Shown here: one piece after another, positions 50,484 through 61,527 of the stretch
How the letters are laid out: each line of letters opens with the position of its first letter
Numbering within the stretch: the first letter of the stretch is position 1
DNA from: Yersinia ruckeri ATCC 29473
Lineage (GTDB): Bacteria; Pseudomonadota; Gammaproteobacteria; Enterobacterales; Enterobacteriaceae
Reading direction: 5' to 3'
NCBI RefSeq assembly: GCF_000754815.1
Contig: NZ_KN150747.1
Coordinates: 219,647 to 283,646 of the forward strand
Length of the DNA: 64,000 nucleotides
Notes under the pieces: generated by a model
What the model saw: the letters and a program-made list of their open reading frames with translations, nothing else
What the model was told of the DNA's origin: nothing
Databases searched by the model: none
Program-made: the position numbers and the translations under genes

Positions 50484-52889
50484 ATGTCACAGCCCACGCT
50501 CAAAAAGGATGATTTTCTGGCAGCACTGACTCGTCAGTGGCAGCACTTTGGCCTTGGTTCAGCGCAACAGATGACTCAACACCAATGGTGGCAAGCGGTT
50601 AGTGCTGCATTGGCCGAGCAGTTGGCTGCTCAGCCGGCACCCACCAAGGTGAAAAAGGTACAGCGCCATGTGAATTACATTTCAATGGAGTTTTTGATTG
50701 GCCGCCTGACGGCGAATAACCTGATTAACCTCGGTTGGTATGAAACCGTAGAGACGCTGCTGGCTGAACAGCAGGTCAATTTGAGTGACTTGCTGGAGCA
50801 GGAAACCGATCCTGCATTAGGCAACGGTGGATTGGGACGTCTGGCTGCCTGTTTCCTTGATTCGATGGCCACGGTGGAGCAACCGGCTACCGGTTATGGC
50901 CTGAATTATCAATATGGGCTTTTCCGTCAGTCTTTTAGTGCCGGAAAGCAGCAGGAAGCACCGGATAACTGGCAGCGTGAAAGCTACCCGTGGTTCCGCC
51001 ATAACGCGGCATTAGCTGTGGATGTCAGTTTCGGCGGCAAGCTGGAGAAACAGACGGATGGTCGCCAAATTTGGCGTCCGGACTTTACTCTGCGTGGCGA
51101 AGCCTGGGATCTTCCGGTGCTCGGGTTCCGCAATGGTGTAACCCAACCGCTGCGTTTATGGCAGGCAACCCATGTTCATCCATTCGATCTGACTCGCTTT
51201 AACGACGGTAAATTCCTGCTGGCCGAACAAAATGGCATTGAGGCAGAAAAACTGACCAAGGTGCTGTATCCCAACGATAATCATCAGGCCGGTAAGCGTC
51301 TGCGTCTGATGCAGCAATATTTCCAATGCGCTTGTTCTGTTGCCGATATTCTGCGTAAACACCATGTTGCTGGTCGCGCGCTGGCCGATTTGCCCGAATA
51401 CGAAGTGATTCAGCTAAATGATACTCATCCGACGATCGCGATCCCTGAAATGCTGCGGGTGCTGTTGGATGAGCATCAATTGAGTTGGGATGCCGCCTGG
51501 GCGATTACCAGCAAAACTTTTGCCTACACCAACCATACTTTGATGCCGGAAGCTCTTGAATGCTGGGATGAAAGATTGGTTCGCAGCCTGCTGCCGCGCC
51601 ATTTTGCCATTATCAAACAGATTAACGCGCAGTTTAAAAAACAGGTGGATAAACAGTGGCCAGGCGATAAAGCGCTGTGGAGCAAACTGGCGGTCCACCA
51701 TGATAAACAAGTGCGGATGGCCAATCTATGTGTAGTCAGCGGCTTTGCCGTGAACGGCGTGGCGCAACTGCATTCAGATTTGGTGGTTAAAGATCTGTTC
51801 CCAGAATATTTTCAGCTGTGGCCAAATAAATTCCACAACGTCACTAACGGTATTACGCCACGCCGCTGGCTTAAACAATGTAACCCGGCGCTTTCCACGC
51901 TGATCGACGAAACGTTGAAAGTGGAGTGGGCTAACGATCTGGATGCGCTACAAGGGTTGGAGTCTTACGCCGCCGATCCGCAATTCTGCGCGCGTTATCA
52001 GCAAATTAAATATGACAACAAGGTCAAACTGGCCGAATACGTACATCGGACTATGGGTTTGACCTTAAACCCTGATGCAATATTTGATGTGCAAATCAAA
52101 CGCTTGCATGAGTACAAACGTCAGCATCTGAATTTGTTACATATTCTTTCCCTATATCGTCAAATCCGCGATAACCCAGATCTGGATATTGCTCCACGAG
52201 TGTTCCTGTTTGGCGCTAAAGCGGCTCCGGGCTATTACTTGGCGAAAAATATTATTTATGCGATTAATCAGGTGGCCGAAAAGATCAATAACGATCCGAT
52301 CGTGCGTGATCGACTGAAAGTGGTGTTTATTCCTGACTATAAAGTCTCCGTTGCCGAATTGATGATTCCGGCGGCAGACGTATCTGAGCAAATCTCTACC
52401 GCCGGGAAAGAAGCCTCTGGTACTGGCAACATGAAGCTGGCGCTAAATGGAGCACTGACCGTGGGTACGCTGGATGGAGCCAACGTTGAGATTGCTGAGC
52501 AGGTCGGCGAAGACAATATCTTTATTTTCGGTAATACCGTAGAGCAGGTGAAAGCAATTCTGGCGAAAGGTTATCAGCCACTGAAAGTGTTGAAGGCCAA
52601 TGCCCATCTGAAAGGTATTTTGGATGAATTGGCCAGCGGTGCTTTCAGCAACGGCGATAAACATGCTTTCGATATGCTGCTGCACAGCCTGCGTGAAGGT
52701 GGCGATCCTTATTTGGTATTAGCTGATTTTGCATCATATTGTGAGGCGCAACAGCATATCGATTCCCTATACCGTGATAAAGATGAATGGACACGCCGCA
52801 CCATTCTGAATACTGCCCGAGTGGGAATGTTTAGTTCAGATCGTTCAATTCGCGATTATCAACAGCGAATTTGGCAAGCCAAACGTTGA
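50484..52889 (+). CDS. malP: Maltodextrin phosphorylase MalP
   Basis: 801 residues from ATG 50484 (AGGATAGAG upstream; a longer frame exists). [40 protein letters not shown] and the pyridoxal-phosphate Lys in [16 protein letters not shown]. It phosphorolyses maltodextrins to glucose-1-phosphate. A paralogue of glgP at 40710; both keep the [18 protein letters not shown] type segments. 11 bases before malQ. Confidence 0.95.
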   Translation: MSQPTLKKDDFLAALTRQWQHFGLGSAQQMTQHQWWQAVSAALAEQLAAQPAPTKVKKVQRHVNYISMEFLIGRLTANNLINLGWYETVETLLAEQQVNLSDLLEQETDPALGNGGLGRLAACFLDSMATVEQPATGYGLNYQYGLFRQSFSAGKQQEAPDNWQRESYPWFRHNAALAVDVSFGGKLEKQTDGRQIWRPDFTLRGEAWDLPVLGFRNGVTQPLRLWQATHVHPFDLTRFNDGKFLLAEQNGIEAEKLTKVLYPNDNHQAGKRLRLMQQYFQCACSVADILRKHHVAGRALADLPEYEVIQLNDTHPTIAIPEMLRVLLDEHQLSWDAAWAITSKTFAYTNHTLMPEALECWDERLVRSLLPRHFAIIKQINAQFKKQVDKQWPGDKALWSKLAVHHDKQVRMANLCVVSGFAVNGVAQLHSDLVVKDLFPEYFQLWPNKFHNVTNGITPRRWLKQCNPALSTLIDETLKVEWANDLDALQGLESYAADPQFCARYQQIKYDNKVKLAEYVHRTMGLTLNPDAIFDVQIKRLHEYKRQHLNLLHILSLYRQIRDNPDLDIAPRVFLFGAKAAPGYYLAKNIIYAINQVAEKINNDPIVRDRLKVVFIPDYKVSVAELMIPAADVSEQISTAGKEASGTGNMKLALNGALTVGTLDGANVEIAEQVGEDNIFIFGNTVEQVKAILAKGYQPLKVLKANAHLKGILDELASGAFSNGDKHAFDMLLHSLREGGDPYLVLADFASYCEAQQHIDSLYRDKDEWTRRTILNTARVGMFSSDRSIRDYQQRIWQAKR

Positions 52890-52900
52890 GGAGAGACTGC

Positions 52901-55000
52901 ATGGATCGTAAATCGCTCGATCAAGCAGCGGCGCTGGCGGGGATAGCCGCCAGCTACATTAATGCACACGGTAAGCAGCAGGCTATCCCGGCGGAAACCA
53001 AGCAAAAATTACTGGAAGCTATGGGGCGAGATCCAGATACTGCGCGATTGCCAGTAAATGAAAAAACGCCGCTGCCAGTGGTAAAAGTGTTTACCTATGG
53101 CAATCCGATGACGTTGATGGTTGCCGGTGAAGGTGATTACCACTGGCTCTTGGAAACGGAAGAAGGAAAACCTTATCAAGGGCGCGTCGGTGCCCAGAAG
53201 ACACTGACGCTGCCGGCATTTCTACCTCTTGGCTATCATTGTTTGACGCTAATACAAGGCACTCGGCAATGGTCATGTTCTGTCATCGTTGCGCCACAGC
53301 GTTGCTACGAACCCGATGCGCTGCTAACAGGAAAGAAACTGTGGGGTGCCTGTGTACAGCTGTATACATTGCGTTCGGATCGTAACTGGGGCATCGGTGA
53401 TTTTGGCGATTTAGGCCAGATGATAGAACAGGTAGGCGAGCGCGGCGGTGCATTTATTGGTTTAAACCCGATTCATGCGCTCTATCCGGCTAACCCGAAC
53501 AGCGTGAGTCCCTATAGCCCTTCATCTCGCCGCTGGTTGAATGTGATTTATATCGATGTGAATGGTGTTGAGGAGTTTCAGCGAAGCGAAGCTGCCCAAT
53601 GCTGGTGGCAGTTACCGCAGACGCAAAGTACGCTGGCAGCGATACGTACCGCCGAATATGTTGACTATGCACAGGTAATAGCGCTGAAATTGGCTGGTTT
53701 ACGCTTGGCTTTCCCGTTGTTTTTAGCCCGAGCGGCAACCGATGCACGTATGCAGGCATTTCGCCTGTTTGTCAGCCAAGGCGGTAAGAGTTTGCAGCAG
53801 CAGGCGGCTTTTGATGCATTGCATGCGTATTTAAGTCAGCAGGATGCCTCAATGTGGGGCTGGCCGGTATGGCCAGAAAAATATCGAGATGGACAGGGTC
53901 AAGGTGTCGCTGAGTTTTGTCAGCAACATAGCGATGACGTGACTTTCTATCTATGGCTGCAATGGCTGGCGGCAAGTCAGTTCGCCCATTGTTTCCACCA
54001 GAGTCGGCAGCAAGAGATGCCAATAGGTTTATATCGGGATCTGGCTGTGGGGGTCGCCGAGGGCGGCGCGGAAACCTGGTGCGATCGCGAGCTGTATTGC
54101 CTGAAAGCCTCGGTTGGCGCACCACCTGATATTCTTGGTCCGTTAGGCCAAAATTGGGGGCTGCCGCCGATGGATCCACATGTGATGGTCGCCCGTGCTT
54201 ATCAGCCTTTTATCGATTTGCTGCGTGCTAATATGACCAGCTGTGGCGCATTGCGTATCGACCACGTTATGGCATTGCTGCGTTTGTGGTGGATACCTTA
54301 CGGTGAAACTGCCGATCAGGGCGCTTATGTGAAGTACCCGGTTGATGACCTGATGGCTGTATTGGCGCTGGAAAGTCAGCGTCATCATTGCATGGTGATC
54401 GGCGAAGATTTGGGTACTGTGCCTGTTGAGATCGTCAGTAAACTGCGTGATAGCGGCGTCTATTCTTACAAAGTGCTCTACTTTGAACGGGACAGTGAAA
54501 ATACTTTCCGCGCGCCGCAGTCTTATCCGGTACAGGCGATGGCGACTATCACCACTCATGATCTACCTACACTACGTGGCTACTGGCAAAGTGATGACCT
54601 AACCTTGGGCAATTCGCTGGGTTTGTATCCTGACCAGACTATCCTGAAACAGCTATATGTGGATCGGGAAAGAGCTAAACAAGGGTTGCTAGAAGGTTTG
54701 CATCATTATGGCTGTGTACCGAAAAAGGTGGGTCATAAAGCGGCGTTGCTGTCGATGAGTCCGGTGCTAAATCGCGGATTACAGCGCTATGTCGCTGACA
54801 GTGCCAGTGCGCTATTGGGGCTACAGCCGGAAGATTGGTTGGATATGGCAACGCCGGTTAATATTCCCGGAACCAGTGATGAATACCCGAATTGGCGGCG
54901 CAAGCTGAGTCAATCTCTTGAAGAAATGTTTGCCGATCAACGAATTAATCGCCTGTTGAAAGATTTGGACAAACGGCGGAAGAACGTCTCGGCAAGCTAG
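52901..55000 (+). CDS. malQ: 4-alpha-glucanotransferase (amylomaltase) MalQ
   Basis: 699 residues (E. coli 694) from ATG 52901, preceded by GAGGAGAG. GH77 catalytic residues appear in GALRIDHVMALLRLWWIP (nucleophile Asp), MVIGEDLGTVP (acid Glu) and TTHDLPTLRGYW (third Asp). It disproportionates maltose and maltodextrins, feeding MalP. Transcription ends at the hairpin downstream. Confidence 0.95.
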   Translation: MDRKSLDQAAALAGIAASYINAHGKQQAIPAETKQKLLEAMGRDPDTARLPVNEKTPLPVVKVFTYGNPMTLMVAGEGDYHWLLETEEGKPYQGRVGAQKTLTLPAFLPLGYHCLTLIQGTRQWSCSVIVAPQRCYEPDALLTGKKLWGACVQLYTLRSDRNWGIGDFGDLGQMIEQVGERGGAFIGLNPIHALYPANPNSVSPYSPSSRRWLNVIYIDVNGVEEFQRSEAAQCWWQLPQTQSTLAAIRTAEYVDYAQVIALKLAGLRLAFPLFLARAATDARMQAFRLFVSQGGKSLQQQAAFDALHAYLSQQDASMWGWPVWPEKYRDGQGQGVAEFCQQHSDDVTFYLWLQWLAASQFAHCFHQSRQQEMPIGLYRDLAVGVAEGGAETWCDRELYCLKASVGAPPDILGPLGQNWGLPPMDPHVMVARAYQPFIDLLRANMTSCGALRIDHVMALLRLWWIPYGETADQGAYVKYPVDDLMAVLALESQRHHCMVIGEDLGTVPVEIVSKLRDSGVYSYKVLYFERDSENTFRAPQSYPVQAMATITTHDLPTLRGYWQSDDLTLGNSLGLYPDQTILKQLYVDRERAKQGLLEGLHHYGCVPKKVGHKAALLSMSPVLNRGLQRYVADSASALLGLQPEDWLDMATPVNIPGTSDEYPNWRRKLSQSLEEMFADQRINRLLKDLDKRRKNVSAS

Positions 55001-55056
55001 CTGGGTACGGTGGCTGCCGGAATCCGCTAAATACGCATAGCAAGAAAGCATAAAAA

Positions 55057-55096
55057 GGGGAGCCGATGGGTTATTGGCTCCCCGTTTGGTTTTCAT
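55057..55096 (+). terminator. malQ terminator
   Basis: Stem GGGGAGCC/GGCTCCCC (55057-55064 and 55076-55083) with an 11-base loop, followed by T-rich sequence. Confidence 0.8.
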
Positions 55097-55189
55097 CACA
55101 TCTTAACGTTGGCGGCGTGAGTAATACATCGCACTTCGCATGAGATGCGGCGAAAACTGCAATCAGAATCAATAAATCAAAATAATAAA

Positions 55190-55765
55190 TCAGTAGTAAG
55201 AATGCTCACCGCGCTGGTGTTCGGTTAAGTCTCTGACGCCTTTCAATTCCGGGAATTTCTGCAACAGTTCTTTTTCGATGCCTTCTTTCAGAGTGACATC
55301 AACCATTGAACATCCGTTACAACCACCGCCGAACTGTAAGATAGCCAGTGCGTCATCGGTGATTTCCATCAGCGTGACACGGCCACCGTGGCCGGCAAGC
55401 TGCGGATTAATTTGAGACTGCAACACGTATTCAACCCGTTCCATCAGCGGGGCGGAATCATCCACTTTACGCATTTTGGCATTAGGCGCTTTCAGGGTGA
55501 GTTGAGAGCCTAACTGGTCAGTAACGAAGTCGATTTCGGCATCTTGCAGATAAGGCACACTCAATTCATCAACATAAGCTGATAATTGCTCGAATTTCAG
55601 CTCAGTATCTGTTGCTTCAACTGCATCCGGTGGACAATAAGAAACACCGCATTCCGCCGTTGGGGTACCGGGGTTGATAACAAATACGCGGATTTGGGTG
55701 CCTTCTTCTTGATTTGCCAGCAATTTGGCAAAATGAGATTGTGCTGCATCTGTTATTTTGATCAT
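55190..55765 (-). CDS. nfuA: Fe-S cluster carrier NfuA
   Basis: 191 residues. The N-terminal A-type-like domain lacks the ligand cysteines, and the C-terminal Nfu domain has [20 protein letters not shown] with the CxxC that binds a [4Fe-4S] cluster at the dimer interface. It delivers clusters to client enzymes under stress or iron limitation. Downstream of gntX in the same direction, 59 bases apart. Confidence 0.95.
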   Translation of the reverse strand: MIKITDAAQSHFAKLLANQEEGTQIRVFVINPGTPTAECGVSYCPPDAVEATDTELKFEQLSAYVDELSVPYLQDAEIDFVTDQLGSQLTLKAPNAKMRKVDDSAPLMERVEYVLQSQINPQLAGHGGRVTLMEITDDALAILQFGGGCNGCSMVDVTLKEGIEKELLQKFPELKGVRDLTEHQRGEHSYY

Positions 55766-55824
55766 GGCATTAGCTCAATAGTTGACTACTCTAGTCGGTT
55801 ATAATACGCCCATTGACGTCGTGA

Positions 55825-56511
55825 CTACAAGGTGCGGCAAATACACCATACCTGCAATGAACTGACCTTCTGCTCCATGAGTGTATGACTTATCTCACTC
55901 ACCGTGCTGCCGGTTGTTATCACGTCATCCAATAACACCACATCCTGACCTCGGAAATCTTCGGTGAAGCGAAAAACACCCCGTAGGTTTTTTCTGCGTG
56001 CGCGTGCATTAAGTTGTTGCTGGGGAGGTGTTGCTACCAGACGTTGCAGGCTTCCGGGATGATAATCGCAACTTAGCCAACGGGCCAGCGATCTCGCCAG
56101 CAGGTCGCTTTGGTTGAATCCCCGTCGCCAGTTTCGCTGATGGTGTAAGGGAACGCTAATCAGCCGCTGCGGTTTACTGGCTGTTTCATCGGCATATTTT
56201 ACGGCGCGCCAGCGTAAAAACAATAATCGAGCCAGCGCGGGGGCCAGCTGCGATATGCCGCCAAATTTCAGTTTTTTAATCAGAGTACTCAGCGGTGGCT
56301 GATAGGCGCTGACAAACAGCATTCGTTGCCATGGGGGGGAGTGCAGCAGACAGCGGCCGCAGGGCAAATCAGGTTGTGAGGATGGCAAGCCACAACAAAA
56401 GCAGCAGGGCGGCGGCATCGGTAGATGGCGTAAACAGAAGCAACAAATTCCATGATAAGCCAGATGTAATGGCTGTTGGCATAGCCAACACAGCCCGGTG
56501 ATTGTTAGCAT
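55825..56511 (-). CDS. gntX: ComF-family protein GntX
   Basis: 228 residues starting at ATG 56511; AAGGAAG sits 8 bases upstream, and E. coli GntX begins alike (MLTxxGLCWLC). N-terminal zinc-finger-like Cys pairs (CWLC, CCFC, CCFCCG, CGRC), and a C-terminal phosphoribosyltransferase motif VVLLDDVITTGSTV. Relative of ComF proteins used in DNA uptake; in enterobacteria linked to use of DNA as nutrient. Divergent from bioH. Confidence 0.9.
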   Translation of the reverse strand: MLTITGLCWLCQQPLHLAYHGICCFCLRHLPMPPPCCFCCGLPSSQPDLPCGRCLLHSPPWQRMLFVSAYQPPLSTLIKKLKFGGISQLAPALARLLFLRWRAVKYADETASKPQRLISVPLHHQRNWRRGFNQSDLLARSLARWLSCDYHPGSLQRLVATPPQQQLNARARRKNLRGVFRFTEDFRGQDVVLLDDVITTGSTVSEISHTLMEQKVSSLQVWCICRTL

Positions 56512-56552
56512 AGACATCTTCCTTGATGGTGAAGGCAACTGGATAATAACCT

Positions 56553-57335
56553 ATGACAAAGCTTTACTGGCAGACCTGCGGCGAAGGCGATCGCGATCTT
56601 GTGCTACTGCACGGATGGGGACTGAATGCCGAGGTCTGGCGTTGCATGATTGAGCGGCTCGCGCCGCATTTTCGTCTCCACTTGGTTGATTTACCGGGCT
56701 ATGGTCGCAGCCGAGGTTATGGTGCGATGTCACTGCATGATATGGCGGCGATGGTATTGGAGCAGGCTCCGCGAAAGGCTCTGTGGCTGGGCTGGTCAAT
56801 GGGCGGGTTGGTCGCGAGTAAGATAGCGTTAGACCACCCAGAGCGTGTGAGTGGATTGATGACGGTTTCCTCTTCTCCCTGTTTTACTGCCCATGATGAA
56901 TGGCCGGGGATACGTCCGGAAGTTCTTGCCGGTTTCCAGCAACAGCTTAATGAGGATTTCCAGCGCACCGTTGAGCGTTTTCTGGCATTACAAACATTGG
57001 GAACGGAAAGCGCCCGACAGGATGCTCGCCTGTTGAAATCGGTGGTATTGAATCACCAAATGCCCGAAGTGGATGTATTGACTGGTGGTTTGGAAATTTT
57101 GCGGACCGTGGATTTATGCCGTGCATTGGTCGATTGCTCGGTACCGTTTCTGCGCATTTATGGTTATCTGGATGGTTTGGTGCCGCGCAAAGTGGCCACG
57201 TTGCTGGATGCGTCTTTACCGCGTAGTCGGTCAGTAGTGATGAAAGGGGCTGCTCATGCACCGTTTATCTCTCATCCTGACGATTTCGCTGAACTCATTA
57301 TTAATTTTTCCTGTGAGATAGCGCTGAATTCCTGA
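56553..57335 (+). CDS. bioH: Pimeloyl-ACP methyl ester carboxylesterase BioH
   Basis: 260 residues, alpha/beta hydrolase. Oxyanion [10 protein letters not shown], nucleophile Ser in [10 protein letters not shown], Asp in GYLDGLVPR and His in [11 protein letters not shown]. It frees pimeloyl-ACP, the biotin precursor. 41 bases from divergent gntX. Confidence 0.95.
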   Translation: MTKLYWQTCGEGDRDLVLLHGWGLNAEVWRCMIERLAPHFRLHLVDLPGYGRSRGYGAMSLHDMAAMVLEQAPRKALWLGWSMGGLVASKIALDHPERVSGLMTVSSSPCFTAHDEWPGIRPEVLAGFQQQLNEDFQRTVERFLALQTLGTESARQDARLLKSVVLNHQMPEVDVLTGGLEILRTVDLCRALVDCSVPFLRIYGYLDGLVPRKVATLLDASLPRSRSVVMKGAAHAPFISHPDDFAELIINFSCEIALNS

Positions 57336-57619
57336 TTCACTCTCGCCGTTGGGGGAGGGGGTATCCGCGTTATCCCCAACGGTAGCGAAATAAATGGGTC
57401 ATTTAGTGGCTAAATGGTGAATCTACTCAATAATTATAAGGGTTAGATAGGGTGCTACAGAAGAACGGGCAGTTTATCGCATTGTTATCTCTGTAACCCT
57501 TCCTCTGGGATGACGCCCTGCTTGTGGGGGCATCAATGCAAATCAAATCTAACTCATATCGTTATTACTTTTCTCAATTTTTCGTATACGCACCCATAAA
57601 TTTAATGCGAGGTATTATA

Positions 57620-57889
57620 ATGAAATTATTGAAAAATTTATCAATTGCTCTGATTGTTGGTGGTTTGTCTTTTGGCGCTCTGGCGGCGAAAGAAATCACC
57701 AAAGAAGAAGCGAAAGATAAAGGTTATGAATTGATTGGCACTATTTCTTCTAATGGCGAAGCCACCTCTCCAATGGGTGTGAAACAGGATTTGTCGGCGA
57801 AGGCTGATGAAAAGGGCGGTAAGTACTACGTCATCATCGCGGAAAATGAAAAGAAAAAATTCGATGCTACGGCAGAAGTGTATAAATAA
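57620..57889 (+). CDS. DUF1471 (YhcN/BhsA-type) small periplasmic protein
   Basis: 89 residues from ATG 57620 (GAGG 8 bases upstream); the longer frame to 57524 is not used. A signal peptide (KLLKNLSIALIVGGLSFGALAA) is cleaved near residue 23. The remainder is one DUF1471 domain (YELIGTISSNGEATSPMGV, ADEKGGKYYVIIAEN). Such proteins are linked to stress and biofilm responses. Single gene with its own terminator. Confidence 0.85.
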   Translation: MKLLKNLSIALIVGGLSFGALAAKEITKEEAKDKGYELIGTISSNGEATSPMGVKQDLSAKADEKGGKYYVIIAENEKKKFDATAEVYK

Positions 57890-57908
57890 GTCATTTTAGA
57901 TGACAGAA

Positions 57909-57942
57909 AGGTGATGTCATTGCTGACATCACCTCTTTTTTT
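57909..57942 (+). terminator. Terminator after the DUF1471 gene
   Basis: 11-bp stem AGGTGATGTCA/TGACATCACCT, loop TTGC, followed by C and seven T. Confidence 0.92.
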
Positions 57943-57970
57943 AGCAAAATCTGCCGTAAGTTCTCGCCTA

Positions 57971-58219
57971 TCAATGGGTTTTTAACTGATATACCACGGT
58001 ATTGCATTTCGGGCCTTCTGGGCAGCTTTTACAACCGCCACTCAGGCATCCGCTATTATCCTGCTCAATCCGCTTCAGTTTTCCCATTGCTATCAACCGT
58101 TCCAGCATCGCTTCAATCAATGGCAGGGGCGCAGCCAACAACTGGCTTAATTGACTGGCTTCCATACGACCATTGAGTGCGATAGCGTCACGTAGTTGCA
58201 TTAAGCTGGCCATGCACAT
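57971..58219 (-). CDS. feoC: Ferrous iron transport protein FeoC
   Basis: 82 residues (start possibly ATG 58213, giving MASLMQLRDAIALNGRM as in E. coli). Winged-helix fold with the cysteine cluster CLSGGCKSCPEGPKC that may hold an Fe-S cluster. Last gene of feoABC, 11 bases after feoB. Confidence 0.92.
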   Translation of the reverse strand: MCMASLMQLRDAIALNGRMEASQLSQLLAAPLPLIEAMLERLIAMGKLKRIEQDNSGCLSGGCKSCPEGPKCNTVVYQLKTH

Positions 58220-58230
58220 GTCCCCGCAAA

Positions 58231-60543
58231 TTAATGACAGTTACCGCTACTTTGGCAGCAACTGTTTGACGTGTTGTTCTGTAACCGGAAAGTCACCCGG
58301 CTACGAGCGCGACGCAGAGCAAACAGAATCAACCCGTTAAAGACCACGATCGCAGTGATGAATCCCAGACTTTGCTGTGGGTGGCTGCTAAAGGTCGCGG
58401 TCTGGTAAAACAGCGTTGCGAGGGAATAAGCCACGTTCAACCCCCATAAGATTGAGAAGGTCATCCAGCCACGGCTGGTTTCTCGCGCAATGGCACCCAT
58501 CACCGAAACGCAGGGAACATATAACAGCACAAAAATCAGGTAGCTGTAGGCCGCAATACTGGAACCGAATTTAGCGCTCATCATACCCATGGAGCCTGCA
58601 GCCATTTCCCCATCGCCTTTACTGGCTTCAATGGGGTTGGATAACACGCTCAGGCTGAAAGTATCTTTCAATCCCTGCCAGGTTTCGTTTACCGCACCAT
58701 TCAATTCATCCAGCAAATTAAAACCTTCTGCATCAAAAGGTTCATTCTTGATTTGTTCTGCGGTGTATAAAGTATTTAGCGTACCGACTACCACTTCTTT
58801 CGCCATTGCACCAGTGACCAATCCGACGGTTGCCTGCCAGTTATCGGCATGAACACCCATCGGTATCAGTAGCGGCGTCAGCACCTTACTGACGGAAGCC
58901 AGAGCGGAATCATTGATGCTATCAGCAGTTTGACCACTAAAGGTAAAACTGTTTAAGCCGCCGATCAGGATACTGGCGACTACGATGACTTTCCCTGCGC
59001 GCAGCACAAAGCCTTTTAGGCGTTGCCAAGTTTGCAGCAGCAGGCTTTTCAGATGTGGAACGTGGTAAATCGGTAACTCCATGACGAAAGGCGCAGCCTC
59101 ACCGCGCATGATGGTGTGTTTGAGTACCAGTCCGGTGAGAATCGCTACCACAATACCGAGTAAATACAGCGAGAAAACGATACCTGCGCCGTCCTGACCG
59201 AAGAAAGCCGCAGCGAAAACGGCGAAGATGGCCAGCCGAGCTCCACAGGACATAAAGGGCGCCATCATCACGGTAATCAGGCGCTCGCGCTGAGCGTCCA
59301 GTGTGCGGGCACCCATAATGGAAGGCACATTACAGCCGAAGCCGACAATCAGTGGGACGAAAGACTTACCGGGTAGACCCAGTGATTGCATTAGTCGATC
59401 CATAACAAAGGCCGCGCGAGCCATATAACCGGAGTCTTCCAGAAAGGACAGAAACAGATACATCATGCCAATTTGTGGTACCAGCGGTAATACGGTGTTG
59501 ATGCCGCCACCAATGCCTTGTGCCAGGAATAGTGTCAGCCAATCAGGGAAGTGCAGGGTGTAACCGACCCATTGCAAGCCCTGAATAAAAATAGCGGCAG
59601 AACCAATATCAAAGATGGGTTGTAGTGCGCCGCCAATATTGATGGCCAACACAAACATCAGGTACATCACGAATAAGAAAATGGGCACGCCCAGCCAGCG
59701 ATTCAGAATAACGCTGTCCAGTATTTGAGTCAGCCGGTTGGGTTCAGCCTGTTGCGCATTACTGACGGCATCGCACAGCGTGGAGATACTTTGATAACGG
59801 GCGTCAGCGATCACCAGCTCAGGATCTTCATGTTGTTGGTCTTTTAGCTGTTGGCGGGATTCGGCCAGCAGTGCAGGCGAAACGCCAGAGCGAGCCAGGC
59901 TATAAATGTCACCTTCCAGCATTTGCAGCGCCAACCAGCGCCGTTGCTGCATTGGCAAGTTTTCCGGCATGGCGACAGTGAGTTTCTCCACTTCTTCTAG
60001 CAGAATGGGCGGGTAGTTGACCAAGGCGCTGTCGGTGTTGGGCTGATATTGATCGATACTGTTTTTTAGCTCGGTAATACCGGTAGCACGAGTTGATACC
60101 AATGGAATCACTGGGCAGCCGAGACGTTGAGCCAAGGCTGCAACATCAATGTTTATCCGCTGACTTTGCGCGATATCCAGCATATTTAGCGCAACAATGC
60201 AGGGAATGCCTAGCTCGAGTAGTTGCAGCGTTAAATAGAGGTTGCGTTCCAGGTTTGACGCATCGATAACGTTGATCAACAGGTCGGCTTCGCCGCTGAG
60301 AATGTAATGGCAGGCAATTTGTTCATCCAACGAGGTCTGTTCGGAAATGGTCGTCAGAGAATAGGTTCCGGGCAGGTCGACTAATGTCACCTGATGCTGT
60401 GCCGTGGAAAAATGGCCTTCTTTCCGTTCTACCGTCACCCCGGACCAATTACCTACCCGTTGACGAGCTCCGGTGAGTTGGTTAAATAGCGTGGTTTTAC
60501 CTGCATTGGGGTTGCCAATTAAGCCGATTGTGAGTGCTTTCAT
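58231..60543 (-). CDS. feoB: Ferrous iron transporter FeoB
   Basis: 770 residues. N-terminal G domain: GNPNAGKTTLFNQLTG (G1), VDLPGTYSL (G3), and NMLD (G4); then a helical GDI-like region and the C-terminal membrane part with the Gate motifs (GFGCNVPSIMGARTL, FMSCGARLAIF). Fe2+ uptake across the inner membrane. C-terminal Cys/His tail (SNSCCQSSGNCH) is present as in enterobacteria. In operon with feoA and feoC. Confidence 0.95.
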   Translation of the reverse strand: MKALTIGLIGNPNAGKTTLFNQLTGARQRVGNWSGVTVERKEGHFSTAQHQVTLVDLPGTYSLTTISEQTSLDEQIACHYILSGEADLLINVIDASNLERNLYLTLQLLELGIPCIVALNMLDIAQSQRINIDVAALAQRLGCPVIPLVSTRATGITELKNSIDQYQPNTDSALVNYPPILLEEVEKLTVAMPENLPMQQRRWLALQMLEGDIYSLARSGVSPALLAESRQQLKDQQHEDPELVIADARYQSISTLCDAVSNAQQAEPNRLTQILDSVILNRWLGVPIFLFVMYLMFVLAINIGGALQPIFDIGSAAIFIQGLQWVGYTLHFPDWLTLFLAQGIGGGINTVLPLVPQIGMMYLFLSFLEDSGYMARAAFVMDRLMQSLGLPGKSFVPLIVGFGCNVPSIMGARTLDAQRERLITVMMAPFMSCGARLAIFAVFAAAFFGQDGAGIVFSLYLLGIVVAILTGLVLKHTIMRGEAAPFVMELPIYHVPHLKSLLLQTWQRLKGFVLRAGKVIVVASILIGGLNSFTFSGQTADSINDSALASVSKVLTPLLIPMGVHADNWQATVGLVTGAMAKEVVVGTLNTLYTAEQIKNEPFDAEGFNLLDELNGAVNETWQGLKDTFSLSVLSNPIEASKGDGEMAAGSMGMMSAKFGSSIAAYSYLIFVLLYVPCVSVMGAIARETSRGWMTFSILWGLNVAYSLATLFYQTATFSSHPQQSLGFITAIVVFNGLILFALRRARSRVTFRLQNNTSNSCCQSSGNCH

Positions 60544-60633
60544 GATCCAACGTGATATATGAGTAAATTGAAGTTAAGCCAGACAAGGTGAGAGACCCAA
60601 CCAAGCAGCAGAAAATAAAAAAGAACCTGAAAA

Positions 60634-60858
60634 TTAAGGCTGTAGGTCCAAAGTGAGAAAGTCTAAATCTTTTTTGCGTAATACCAAGCTGACCCGGCGA
60701 GTTTCAATCTGAATGGGATCGCCTAATGGTGCGACGCGCACAACATTAAATGATGAGCCAGGCAACATGCCAAGAGACAATAATTTCTGCCGGTAAGCCG
60801 GACTGATTTCAGGAGAAAAACCTAAAATCTTATAAGCACGTTGAGGAAGAAGATGCAT
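60634..60858 (-). CDS. feoA: Ferrous iron transport protein FeoA
   Basis: 74 residues from ATG 60858 (GAGGG upstream), an SH3-like domain: [29 protein letters not shown] and [17 protein letters not shown]. It supports FeoB function. First gene of feoABC; control sites lie at about 61012-61253. Confidence 0.93.
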   Translation of the reverse strand: MHLLPQRAYKILGFSPEISPAYRQKLLSLGMLPGSSFNVVRVAPLGDPIQIETRRVSLVLRKKDLDFLTLDLQP

Positions 60859-61011
60859 ATAACCCTCGTGATAATAAAAAAATGACATTATCGGCAACTG
60901 GATGACTCACTCAACACAACGCAGCATCATGGTGTAAATAACTCATTATCTGTCTGGGATACTGCGCTAACTTTTGAGTAATAGACTGTAGCGCCAAGCG
61001 AGAATAGATAA

Positions 61012-61036
61012 GATAATGATAGTGAGAACCGTTATC
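61012..61036. promoter_or_regulatory. Fur box upstream of feoABC
   Basis: GATAATGATAGTGAGAACC followed by GTTATC: 14 of 19 positions match the Fur consensus, with the outer GATAA/TTATC arms kept. About 155 bases before feoA. Confidence 0.75.
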
Positions 61037-61239
61037 GTATTCAACTACAACTAAAGGCCTAATGGTAAATATTCATTACGACATTAGGAATATTATATTC
61101 AGAATAGAAATTTTCTTTGTTTTAGCACCAAAATTCGGCATTCGCAAATGAGAACGGTACGTTAAATCAGTTAAGAAATGGTATTTCTCTCACCAATCTA
61201 GATGAAAATAATTTTAATTTACAACATTCTTAATTCACC

Positions 61240-61253
61240 ATGATTTGAATCAA
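61240..61253. promoter_or_regulatory. FNR-like site upstream of feoABC
   Basis: ATGAT-TTGA-ATCAA matches TTGAT-N4-ATCAA at nine of ten bases. It lies 380 bases from feoA, so a distant promoter or upstream transcript start must be assumed. A CRP-like TGTGAAGTTCAGCACA is at 61341-61356. Confidence 0.65.
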
Positions 61254-61492
61254 TAAATGTTGGAACTTATATTTTATTGGTTTCTCTGTTTTGTTTCTCA
61301 ATCAATTTTTATGGTTACGTGTAGTGTCTGTACTATTTTGTGAAGTTCAGCACAGAATGGGTCAGAGAGGCATTTCAATGCCATGATTTATTACGCCAAC
61401 TTAATGATGAATATAAATATTCGGCTGAATAGACCGAAAGATTTTCAAAGAAAAGATGGAATATGGTGAAACAGAAACATGGCGTGATGCAG

Positions 61493-61520
61493 AAAAAAAG
61501 CGCCGCTGATACAGCGGCGC
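61493..61520 (-). terminator. tex terminator
   Basis: Stem GCGCCGCTG/CAGCGGCGC (61500-61508 and 61512-61520) with three-base loop; seven T on the minus strand. Follows the tex stop. Confidence 0.92.
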
Positions 61521-61527
61521 AGCAGAA

